Assembly: GCA_040905245.1 (NCBI GenBank)
Contig: JBBDRX010000052.1
Location: forward strand, 1-7,237
Origin: JBBDRX01 sp040905245
GTDB lineage: Bacteria > Bacteroidota > Rhodothermia > Balneolales > Balneolaceae
Length of the DNA: 7,237 nt
Direction of reading: 5' to 3'
Part shown: piece by piece, positions 1-5,445 of the stretch
Layout of the letters: the number at the start of each line of letters is the position of its first letter
How positions within the stretch are numbered: position 1 is the first letter of the stretch
Made by a program: the position numbers and the translations under genes
The notes under the pieces: model-generated
What the model was told of the DNA's origin: nothing
The model's input: the letters and a program-made list of their open reading frames with translations, nothing else
Databases searched by the model: none

Positions 1-2313
1 AAGTATGGTGTTGTGGGCCGCCGGCTGGATAAAATAGGACCAGAAATACGGGTCACTGTAGTAGCTGGCCCGTCCCGGTTCAGTGACAAGCTCTTCTCCC
101 GCTGCATAAAAACGAAAGTGGCCCTGCTCGAAGTGGGTATGATTAAAGAAAGGCCCGGAGCGATAGACAAATACGGCATCACTCTCGTCCCAACCAGTCC
201 GGAAAACGACATTTCCTTTTTCAGGAAACACCATGCTGTTGGGAAGAACCTCTTCAGGGGGGGTGCCCTGTTCGTGAGCATCTTCCTCGTCCCAGAGAAG
301 TGCCATCCAACCGGCACCTGGCCGTTGTGCGTAAAACCATTTGAGCAGTTCATTGTCACTTTCCCGGGCGAACCAGGACCAGTAGTCCAGGGCGCCGCGT
401 CGGGGGTTGGAGTCGCCCATGGCAAGAGCATCCTGTGTACGGTCCAGCGAGATATAGAGCCAGAAAAGGTGTCCTTTGGTGTAGTTGAGTGTCTCGGCCA
501 GCCCCCTCACTCCAAACTGATGGTCCAGTGCCGCCATGAAGCTTTGGGCATGGCTATAGGTAATATGCTGATATCCGATTCCCTCACCGTAACTCCCCTC
601 GGAAAGCATGGTCTGTTTTGAAAGTTCGAACATTTTTTCTGCCAGTGGAGAAAACCATGGCTCTCCGTCCCTTTCCCAGCCATCAAGATGCAGCTCGTCA
701 TGGAACGCCATCAGGCCAACAAGCGTACCTCCTGCAGCCATACTGATCCAGTTGCTGGTGTTGTTGGGGATCCGGTTGTCGGAGGCATACTCATTCCAGA
801 TTGGAATAATACCGTTTTTCATTACACCCTGACGAACGGCAGCTCGTTGTTCGGAGGTGAGTTCATCATAAAGCAGATCGTAGGCAAGCCCGATGGACTT
901 CACTGCGTGGCCGATTGGATAGTAGGCTGCTCGTCCCTGATGGGTGAACCAGGGATGGATCCACTGCTCCCAGCCGGCCATTCTGAGCATGGAGTCGATT
1001 GCGAATTGGCGGGCATCCGGATCCCGGTCAATATGCCAGACCAGTGCGTTGTCGAAAATCTCTTCTACCCGGGAGCGACCCATATGTTCAGACCATTTGC
1101 CAATGCTGTTAAACAGGTATTCGTTTGGCAGATCGGTAAAGTTGACCTGTTCAGGAAACGGATTCTCCCGGGACGCTTCCGCCCTTCGGGTAATGCGGTT
1201 CCAGATTGTCGAAAATCGTGTACTGCTGGCAATTTTGTCACGTATCTCCTGCCGACTCGAATCGGAAAAGAGTACACGGGGGCGATCAGCCTCAGCTGGT
1301 TCGGTATTCCAGAGGCGTACATCCGTACGGGCAATTTGCCCGTACTGGTCACGGCCTTCCAGACGAAGTGTTATCGGGCCGAGCGCCTCCTCCGGAAGAG
1401 TGAATCCCCCATCGTACTGCCATCGGTTTTCTCCTTCCCGGGTGAGGGTCAGAGGTTCGGCCAGCGGTTCATCGAACAGAGAAAGCAAGGTCGCCTCAAC
1501 GTTTACAAGAGGAAGGTTGGCCCGGGTATCGATTTGAAGTTCATCTCCGGGATGAAAGTGCTGTTTTCCAAACTCAATTGGCCAGTGAGTCATTTGATGG
1601 GTTTCCGGAGTAGCGAGTTCAAACCCGGCTTGCTGGTAGGCGTCTGCCTTGACGTTATCCAGAGCAACAAAGACAAAACTACTGGGATCTCCCTTGTCCA
1701 GATCCAGGTAGATCGCAACGGCATTGATTTCTGTTGTCCCGTCAAGAGATATTCCGTCCTCGGACTCAAAATCGGACAGTTGCAACTCGGCATTTTGCCA
1801 GACAGCCGGTTCCGGGTTGGGGATGGTTTCCGAATAGCGACGCCCGTCGCTTCCTGAGAGTTCGACACGAAGGACCCCGGAAGCGTCAACCGGGTACTGC
1901 AGCCAGTAGTCAAAGGAAAGAGTAGTGGATCTGCTTCCAGTCAGTAGTGCCTTTTTGTAGGCAAGACCAATCTTCTGAGGTCCACCGGAATTGGGCCGGT
2001 GAGCCCGCAGCAGGTAGTATGTTCCACCATCCTCCGGGGGAGCCAGGTCCAGCGGGTAGTTGTAGTTTCCACTGTCTGTATAGCCTCGAAGGTGTGATGC
2101 AGGCCGGTGCCAGCCGGGAATCAGCGTAAAATCAAATGCAGTATCCTGAAAGGGTGGATAGCTAAACCAGCTGCTGACCGTACCGGATTCAAAATCTTCG
2201 TACCAGGGTTCTGCGACAAGCAGGGCTGAACCGGCTTCGCCCGGAAGCGAGTCATTGGAAGAGGTGCAGGACGACAGAATCAGAAGGAGGATAAGAAAAG
2301 GGGATCGTTTCAT
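1..2313 (-). CDS. Heparinase II/III-like polysaccharide lyase, lipoprotein (3' partial)
   Basis: Reading frame open from the ATG at 2313 to the left edge, 771 codons, no stop, so the C-terminus is missing. Residues 1-16 form a lipoprotein signal (basic KR, hydrophobic stretch, lipobox LSS-C16), so the protein is probably anchored in a membrane facing the periplasm or cell surface. Residues about 38-224 look like a beta-sandwich carbohydrate-binding module (starts near DFESG, ends near LDN at 218-220), followed by an Ig-like beta domain (about 235-340). From RPRVLF (344) an alpha/alpha-toroid catalytic domain follows, with NNTSNW at 517-522 and EGIGYQHITY ending at 586. The C-terminal beta-sheet domain carries FNHTHFEQG (His725, His727) and AHNT (766-769). 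This matches heparinase II/III-type lyases, where Asn/His and Tyr carry out beta-elimination on uronic-acid glycans; Tyr581 or Tyr586 is the likely catalytic Tyr. Substrate (heparan, alginate, chondroitin or other) and PL family cannot be told by eye. No Shine-Dalgarno is visible. The gene points away from the signalling cluster. Confidence 0.85.
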   Translation of the reverse strand, partial: MKRSPFLILLLILSSCTSSNDSLPGEAGSALLVAEPWYEDFESGTVSSWFSYPPFQDTAFDFTLIPGWHRPASHLRGYTDSGNYNYPLDLAPPEDGGTYYLLRAHRPNSGGPQKIGLAYKKALLTGSRSTTLSFDYWLQYPVDASGVLRVELSGSDGRRYSETIPNPEPAVWQNAELQLSDFESEDGISLDGTTEINAVAIYLDLDKGDPSSFVFVALDNVKADAYQQAGFELATPETHQMTHWPIEFGKQHFHPGDELQIDTRANLPLVNVEATLLSLFDEPLAEPLTLTREGENRWQYDGGFTLPEEALGPITLRLEGRDQYGQIARTDVRLWNTEPAEADRPRVLFSDSSRQEIRDKIASSTRFSTIWNRITRRAEASRENPFPEQVNFTDLPNEYLFNSIGKWSEHMGRSRVEEIFDNALVWHIDRDPDARQFAIDSMLRMAGWEQWIHPWFTHQGRAAYYPIGHAVKSIGLAYDLLYDELTSEQRAAVRQGVMKNGIIPIWNEYASDNRIPNNTSNWISMAAGGTLVGLMAFHDELHLDGWERDGEPWFSPLAEKMFELSKQTMLSEGSYGEGIGYQHITYSHAQSFMAALDHQFGVRGLAETLNYTKGHLFWLYISLDRTQDALAMGDSNPRRGALDYWSWFARESDNELLKWFYAQRPGAGWMALLWDEEDAHEQGTPPEEVLPNSMVFPEKGNVVFRTGWDESDAVFVYRSGPFFNHTHFEQGHFRFYAAGEELVTEPGRASYYSDPYFWSYFIQPAAHNTIL

Positions 2314-2531
2314 GATGTTTGTAGTCGAGATGTAAGGTTGTCCGAGAAGCATCATAATGGTGAATAATTCGGTTTCATTCAATTACGAGGGCAATCCCGA
2401 ACGGAAGTCAATCATGCCTCGCAGAAGCGTCCGGGTCGTTGCAAACTTGTGGCGGTCAAGTGATGAACGGAGTGGTGTCGATTGGAAGGTTGCAGTAGAG
2501 TTGCGCTTGAAACTGAAACCGTCCGGCAAGT
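2314..2531. other. Intergenic region upstream of the lyase gene
   Basis: This 218-bp stretch separates the stop of the membrane-protein gene from the lyase start, both on the minus strand, so it should hold the lyase leader and possibly its own promoter. A weak minus-strand candidate is TTGACT (2406-2411) with TAATTG (2380-2385) 20 bases apart, similar in spacing to Bacteroidota -33/-7 elements but with a poor -7 match. No convincing T-tailed terminator follows the membrane-protein gene. A 6-bp inverted repeat CTGAAA/TTTCAG (2513-2518 and 2535-2540) straddles that gene's stop codon. Confidence 0.35.
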
Positions 2532-3239
2532 CTATTTCAGAAACCGGTCCGGATTCTTTTGAATAAAATTTCGGATCCACTCTCTCACAAAAAAGCTTTG
2601 CTCATTCTTCAGGTACCACCACCCAGCGAGGCTGATGATAGCTGCCCCGGTGGCATTGACAATCATATCCCACATTGTGTCTGTGAGTCCGGAAGGGTCG
2701 TTCAGCATCGGTTTCTGCATATTGGTTCTAAAAAGCTGGTCGACACCAAACTCGAAGATTTCCCAGAATGTCCCGATCGAGACGGCAAACAGAAAGGCGA
2801 AGAATGCTATGAACACGGGGGTAATTGTGAGTTCAACTCGTTTGCTTTCGTTGAGAATGTAGACCAACAGAAATCCGAGAACTCCCATGAGTAGTCCTGC
2901 TGATGCGTGGAGGGCGATATCCCACCACCAAAGACGTTGATAGAAAAGTTGTATCTCGCCAAGATAGAGGGCTGCAAATGTGAAGATGACGGCAACAAGA
3001 TGAAACTCGGCCGGAATCTCGATAGACAGCTGCTTCCGGAAAAGCATCGGTGATATGAGTGTCAGGATAATGAGTGTGACCAGAAACAGCGAGAGCCATC
3101 GGTACTGTAGCAGAAGAAACAGCCACTCAACTGCCATCAGGAGTAACAGGGCATTCACCAGCCATCGGTGCAGCCTGTTGCCGCCTTCTGAGAAGAGTTG
3201 ACTGACCAGATTTGTCTGTTTTTTGGGCTGATTCATCAT
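2532..3239 (-). CDS. Six-helix integral membrane protein, YjdF/DUF2238-like
   Basis: Complete 235-aa frame, starting with two consecutive ATG codons (3239 and 3236; either could be used, no Shine-Dalgarno is present) and ending in TAG. Hydrophobic segments at about 29-46, 48-66, 78-97, 105-129, 138-160 and 190-210 give roughly six membrane helices, with a charged N-terminus and a basic, aromatic C-terminal tail. Polar residues recur in or near helices: WWDIALH (Asp107, His111), FWEIFEFG (Glu160, Glu163) and GLTDTMWDM (Asp187, Asp191). This D..H / WE..E / D..WD pattern is what I associate with the YjdF/DUF2238 family of uncharacterised bacterial membrane proteins; the assignment is from memory of the motif, not a search. 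Function is unknown. It lies upstream of the lyase in the same direction, 218 bp away, and could be co-transcribed with it, but nothing in the protein suggests sugar metabolism. Confidence 0.85.
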   Translation of the reverse strand: MMNQPKKQTNLVSQLFSEGGNRLHRWLVNALLLLMAVEWLFLLLQYRWLSLFLVTLIILTLISPMLFRKQLSIEIPAEFHLVAVIFTFAALYLGEIQLFYQRLWWWDIALHASAGLLMGVLGFLLVYILNESKRVELTITPVFIAFFAFLFAVSIGTFWEIFEFGVDQLFRTNMQKPMLNDPSGLTDTMWDMIVNATGAAIISLAGWWYLKNEQSFFVREWIRNFIQKNPDRFLK

Positions 3240-3334
3240 GATCAGTGATTTATTTCACGGAAGAAGATAGCGAAAATAGACCGCAGTCGTGCGACGGGAT
3301 AGGGCAGATCGATTGATCGGCACGGAAGGTACAT

Positions 3335-3344
3335 TTATGCATAA
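3335..3344. repeat. Perfect 10-bp palindrome TTATGCATAA
   Basis: TTATGCATAA reads the same on both strands. It sits in the divergent promoter region, 104 bases before the sigma-factor start. Such a site could bind a dimeric regulator, but a 10-bp AT-rich palindrome can occur by chance and no second copy was noticed in the window. Confidence 0.4.
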
Positions 3345-3363
3345 GAAAGAGATATTTCTCCTT

Positions 3364-3375
3364 TTCAAAAAAATT
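3364..3375 (+). repeat. A-tract motif TTCAAAAAAATT, copy 1 (upstream of sigma)
   Basis: Twelve-base sequence with seven consecutive A residues, ending 73 bases before the sigma-factor start. An identical 12-mer lies at 4215-4226, ending 68 bases before the fecR-like gene. The similar distance suggests a shared promoter element, for example an UP-like A-tract, but low-complexity A-runs recur easily. Confidence 0.4.
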
Positions 3376-3387
3376 TGTATTTAAAAC

Positions 3388-3411
3388 AGACAGCACCTCG
3401 GACATCTGTCT
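3388..3411. repeat. Inverted repeat AGACAG-N12-CTGTCT in the sigma leader
   Basis: Perfect 6-bp arms at 3388-3393 and 3406-3411 with a 12-base spacer, about 40-60 bases before the sigma-factor start. It could be an operator half-site pair or a weak hairpin in the 5' leader. The arms are short, so chance is possible. Confidence 0.35.
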
Positions 3412-3448
3412 TTCTCCGATCTTCTCTCTCCAATAAAGCCGTATTAAT

Positions 3449-4048
3449 TTGAGTAATAGTTACAGAAAGTATGAACGAGTCTGGATACGACATATACGAC
3501 AGGGGGATCACTATGCGTTCGAAGCACTTTTCAAGGAGTATTACCGTCCACTTTCCCGATTTGCATGGCGCTATGTAGAGAGCCGGTCCGGAGCCGAGGA
3601 GTTGGTTCAGGATCTGTTTGCCGATCTTTGGGAGAAACGAGAAGAGCTGGTGATCGAGGGGGCATTGCGGCCGTACCTCTACAGGGCCGTCCGTAATCGT
3701 GCATTGAACGCAATCAAGCGTGAAAAACGGGAAAGCGAATACGCAACCCGGTGGAAAGAAACAATCGAGCCGGTGGACGAGATGAAAATTGAACACTTTG
3801 AATCTGAGCAGGAGAGACAGAGACGTATTCAGCAGATGATCGGTGAAGCGATCGAAGAGCTCCCGCCCCGGAGCAGAATGACGTACAAACTGCACCGATA
3901 TGACGGGTTGACCTATGAGGAAATAGCCGAGGTAATGAATGTTTCCGTTAAAACGGTGGAGTCCCAGATGACAAGAACCCTTCAGATACTTCGAAAGCGG
4001 CTCTCCAGCCTGCTTCCCTACCTGCTTGTTACGCTTATGGTCGGTTGA
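3449..4048 (+). CDS. ECF RNA polymerase sigma factor, Bacteroidota (FecI-like) type
   Basis: 199-aa sigma-70-family factor with extracytoplasmic-function layout. Region 2 spans about 20-95: GDHYAFEALFKEYY, then ELVQDLFADLWEKRE (regions 2.2-2.3, core binding and -10 melting) and YLYRAVRNRALNAIKR (2.4, -10 recognition). Region 4 spans about 130-185: LPPRSRMTYKLHRYDGLTY followed by the helix-turn-helix EIAEVMNVSVKTVESQM, which reads the -35 element. The short hydrophobic tail (LLPYLLVTLMVG) is usual in the Bacteroides-expansion sigma family. Length is normal. The start is TTG at 3449: the frame is closed by a stop at 3434 and the first in-frame ATG lies deep inside the protein, so TTG (or less likely ATT at 3443) must be used. 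Its partner is the FecR-like protein encoded next; it most likely drives the receptor operon and perhaps its neighbours. No Shine-Dalgarno is evident. Confidence 0.93.
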   Translation: MSNSYRKYERVWIRHIRQGDHYAFEALFKEYYRPLSRFAWRYVESRSGAEELVQDLFADLWEKREELVIEGALRPYLYRAVRNRALNAIKREKRESEYATRWKETIEPVDEMKIEHFESEQERQRRIQQMIGEAIEELPPRSRMTYKLHRYDGLTYEEIAEVMNVSVKTVESQMTRTLQILRKRLSSLLPYLLVTLMVG

Positions 4049-4057
4049 GATTCTTAA

Positions 4058-4088
4058 GGGTCAAGAACCGCTTACGTTGTCTTGACCC
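4058..4088 (+). terminator. Hairpin after the sigma gene, possible terminator or attenuator
   Basis: Perfect 9-bp inverted repeat GGGTCAAGA (4058-4066) and TCTTGACCC (4080-4088) with a 13-base loop, beginning 10 bases after the sigma stop codon. The following bases are ATTATTAAT, AT-rich but not a run of T, so as an intrinsic terminator it is imperfect. It may instead be a leaky terminator, an mRNA-stabilising 3' structure, or a DNA site for a dimeric protein. Confidence 0.5.
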
Positions 4089-4140
4089 ATTATTAATCGA
4101 AGGCTGGTTGCACTTCTACCGGCCTGAATCGAACAAAGAC

Positions 4141-4167
4141 TCCGTTTATCGCTCATCACAAAACGGA
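4141..4167 (+). repeat. Inverted repeat TCCGTTT-N13-AAACGGA
   Basis: Perfect 7-bp arms at 4141-4147 and 4161-4167 separated by 13 bases, the same spacer length as the hairpin upstream. The sequences of the two repeats are unrelated. Possible small RNA hairpin or binding site in the leader of the anti-sigma gene; function unknown. Confidence 0.35.
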
Positions 4168-4214
4168 TAGACGACTCAACTGGCGAGGGTCGTAACAGGA
4201 GGTTCCAAAATTTA

Positions 4215-4226
4215 TTCAAAAAAATT
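4215..4226 (+). repeat. A-tract motif TTCAAAAAAATT, copy 2 (upstream of fecR-like gene)
   Basis: Identical to the 12-mer at 3364-3375 and placed at nearly the same distance before its gene (68 versus 73 bases). About ten bases downstream lies GTCTCGTC, which contains the CGTC core seen in -10 elements of many ECF-sigma promoters, so this could be part of a sigma-dependent promoter; that pairing is speculative. Confidence 0.35.
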
Positions 4227-4294
4227 ACGGGGTCTCGTCAGGGAGCGTTGTCATAAGAGTAGAGTGACAGTATTTCAAATATCACCAGAGATCG

Positions 4295-5356
4295 ATGACA
4301 AACGATATAATGTGGAAACGTATCCAGAAGTATGTGACCGGAAACTGTTCTCCGAAAGAGAGAGCGGAACTGGAGAGCTGGATGCAGAAAGATCCGGCCA
4401 ATGAGCAGATTGTCCGTGAGATTCAGGAGATCTGGAAGTTGAGCCCGCCCGAGACGTTCGATGTGGATGTCCAGGGTGCGTGGAGAGAGTTCTACGACAG
4501 AGAAGTGGCTCATCCGGGATTGCGTATTGTGAAGGAGCACGAAGCTCATCGCCCTTCGGGAACGTTAATGCATGTTTTTCGGGCGGCAGCGGTTATTCTT
4601 GTGTCGGTGTTTGCCGGATACTTTACTCATGCACAGCTGATAATGCAGGGAACTTCGGAAACAGAGCATACGGCCGACTTCTATCTGATGCAGGAGCTGA
4701 CGACCAACAATACAGAGAAGGCAAGTATTACGTTCTCTGATGGAACCAAAGTTGTGTTAAATGCAGCCAGTTCACTTCGGTTTCCGAGAGAATTCAACGG
4801 TTCAACCCGGGAGATTCAGCTGGATGGTGAAGCCTACTTCAGTGTTTCTCACGATCCGGACAAGCCATTTATCGTTTACACAGAAGATGCAAGGATTCAG
4901 GTTCTGGGCACTCGTTTCAATGTTCAGGCATGGAGTGAAGATGTCCATGCGGATGTGGTGGTGAGTGAAGGAAAGGTGGCTGTCCGCTCTTCCCGGCAGG
5001 AGATGGATACCGGGGAAGTGGTTCTGACTCGAGGAGAATTTACACGGGTCGAACGCGGGCAGGGCCCAACCGAACCCCGGATGACTGATCCGGACAAGTA
5101 TCTGCTCTGGACCATGGGTGGGTTGCATTTTGACAACACCCCGCTGGAACAGGTTCTTCGGCAAATTGAGCGGCGCTTTGTGGCAACCTTGACAGTCGAT
5201 GATCCGTCACTTCTAGAGGTGCCGTTTACGAGTACGTTCTATCAGGCCGACCTGGACGAAGTACTGAAGGTTATCGCGGCTTCGATGGAACTGGAGTATA
5301 CCCGGGATGGATCTGACATTCAGTTCAGCAGGGCTGAACAACAAGAGGTTCATTGA
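4295..5356 (+). CDS. FecR-like transmembrane anti-sigma factor with DUF4974-like C-terminus
   Basis: 353 aa, normal length for the family. Residues 1-90 are the cytoplasmic anti-sigma part, with a helical N-terminus (WKRIQKYVTGNCSPKERAEL) typical of Bacteroidota FecR proteins. One membrane helix lies at about 94-112. The periplasmic FecR domain covers about 143-230: FSDGTKVVLNAASSLRFP, LDGEAYFSVSHD, PFIV and VLGTRFNVQAW. The Gly205-Thr206 pair lies in the region where FecR-type anti-sigmas such as FoxR are reported to self-cleave; whether this one does is unknown. Residues about 276-347 match the DUF4974 C-terminal domain (LHFDNTPLEQVLRQIERRF), an STN-like fold thought to meet the receptor's signalling domain. 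The likely job is to hold the upstream sigma factor inactive until the downstream receptor reports ligand. ATG at 4295 chosen as the most upstream; Met6 (4310) is an alternative. There is no strong Shine-Dalgarno. Confidence 0.93.
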   Translation: MTNDIMWKRIQKYVTGNCSPKERAELESWMQKDPANEQIVREIQEIWKLSPPETFDVDVQGAWREFYDREVAHPGLRIVKEHEAHRPSGTLMHVFRAAAVILVSVFAGYFTHAQLIMQGTSETEHTADFYLMQELTTNNTEKASITFSDGTKVVLNAASSLRFPREFNGSTREIQLDGEAYFSVSHDPDKPFIVYTEDARIQVLGTRFNVQAWSEDVHADVVVSEGKVAVRSSRQEMDTGEVVLTRGEFTRVERGQGPTEPRMTDPDKYLLWTMGGLHFDNTPLEQVLRQIERRFVATLTVDDPSLLEVPFTSTFYQADLDEVLKVIAASMELEYTRDGSDIQFSRAEQQEVH

Positions 5357-5370
5357 ACCGGGATTGACAA

Positions 5371-5417
5371 GAGAAGTGCGGCCTGAAACAGGAGAGAATC
5401 AAGGGGTCGCACCTCTT
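5371..5417 (+). repeat. Imperfect hairpin between anti-sigma and receptor genes
   Basis: GAGAAGTGCG (5371-5380) can pair with CGCACCTCTT (5408-5417) with one A-C mismatch and one G-T wobble; the right arm runs into TTC. The 27-base loop contains a small inner hairpin CCTG-AAA-CAGG (5382-5392). It could be a leaky terminator, or a 5' structure stabilising receptor mRNA, allowing the receptor to be expressed at a different level from the anti-sigma factor. The long loop makes it weak as an intrinsic terminator. Confidence 0.35.
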
Positions 5418-5435
5418 TTCTTAACAACGCAAAAC

Positions 5436-5440
5436 AGGGG
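5436..5440 (+). promoter_or_regulatory. Ribosome binding site of the SusC-like gene
   Basis: AGGGG lies 5 bases before the first ATG (5446) and 8 bases before the second (5449). It is the clearest Shine-Dalgarno-like sequence in the window; the other four genes show none. Spacing slightly favours the second ATG, which would shorten the protein by one residue only. Confidence 0.5.
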
Positions 5441-5445
5441 AAACA

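Larger units (their letters stand above)
3240..3448. promoter_or_regulatory. Divergent intergenic region between the membrane protein and sigma-factor genes
   Basis: The starts of two oppositely directed genes face away from this 209-bp gap, so it must contain both promoters unless transcripts enter from elsewhere. For the minus strand, TATTTTCG (3271-3278) matches the Bacteroidota -7 consensus TAnnTTTG at 7 of 8 positions and lies 32-39 bases before the ATG; no good -33 element was found. For the plus strand, TACATTTA (3330-3337) is a similar 7/8 match but lacks a correctly spaced TTG. The part from about 3330 to 3386 is AT-rich and carries a palindrome and an A-tract listed separately. Assignments are weak guesses; only the divergent arrangement is firm. 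Confidence 0.5.
4049..4294. other. 246-bp gap between sigma and anti-sigma genes
   Basis: Sigma/FecR pairs are often close together, so this gap is fairly long. It contains a 9-bp-stem hairpin (4058-4088), a weaker 7-bp inverted repeat (4141-4167) and the A-tract 12-mer (4215-4226). No coding frame of credible quality was seen on either strand. The content fits a partial transcription stop after sigma plus a separate promoter for the anti-sigma/receptor genes, which would let the sigma factor act on the genes downstream of itself. This is inference from layout. Confidence 0.45.

Noticed and set aside
13..621. 202-codon open frame on the plus strand
   Set aside because: It is antisense to the catalytic part of the lyase, which carries the conserved motifs; no protein-family features were seen in the plus frame.
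688..1857. 389-codon open frame on the plus strand
   Set aside because: It lies fully antisense to the lyase gene, has no recognisable domain, and its composition is that of a reverse-frame shadow. The minus-strand frame has clear lyase motifs throughout.
2314..2531. Possible mobile-element remnant or attachment site between the two minus-strand genes
   Set aside because: No terminal inverted repeats, target duplications or transposase fragments could be seen.
2383..2580. 65-codon minus-strand frame overlapping the end of the membrane-protein gene
   Set aside because: It starts inside that gene in another frame, has no Shine-Dalgarno, no hydrophobic or domain-like pattern, and looks like chance.
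3365..3895. 176-codon minus-strand frame opposite the sigma-factor gene
   Set aside because: It is antisense to conserved sigma regions 2 and 4, so constraint is explained by the sigma gene; its own sequence shows no family resemblance.
4049..4294. Possible tRNA or riboswitch in the sigma-fecR gap
   Set aside because: No cloverleaf, T-loop signature or known riboswitch core was recognised; only two simple hairpins are present.
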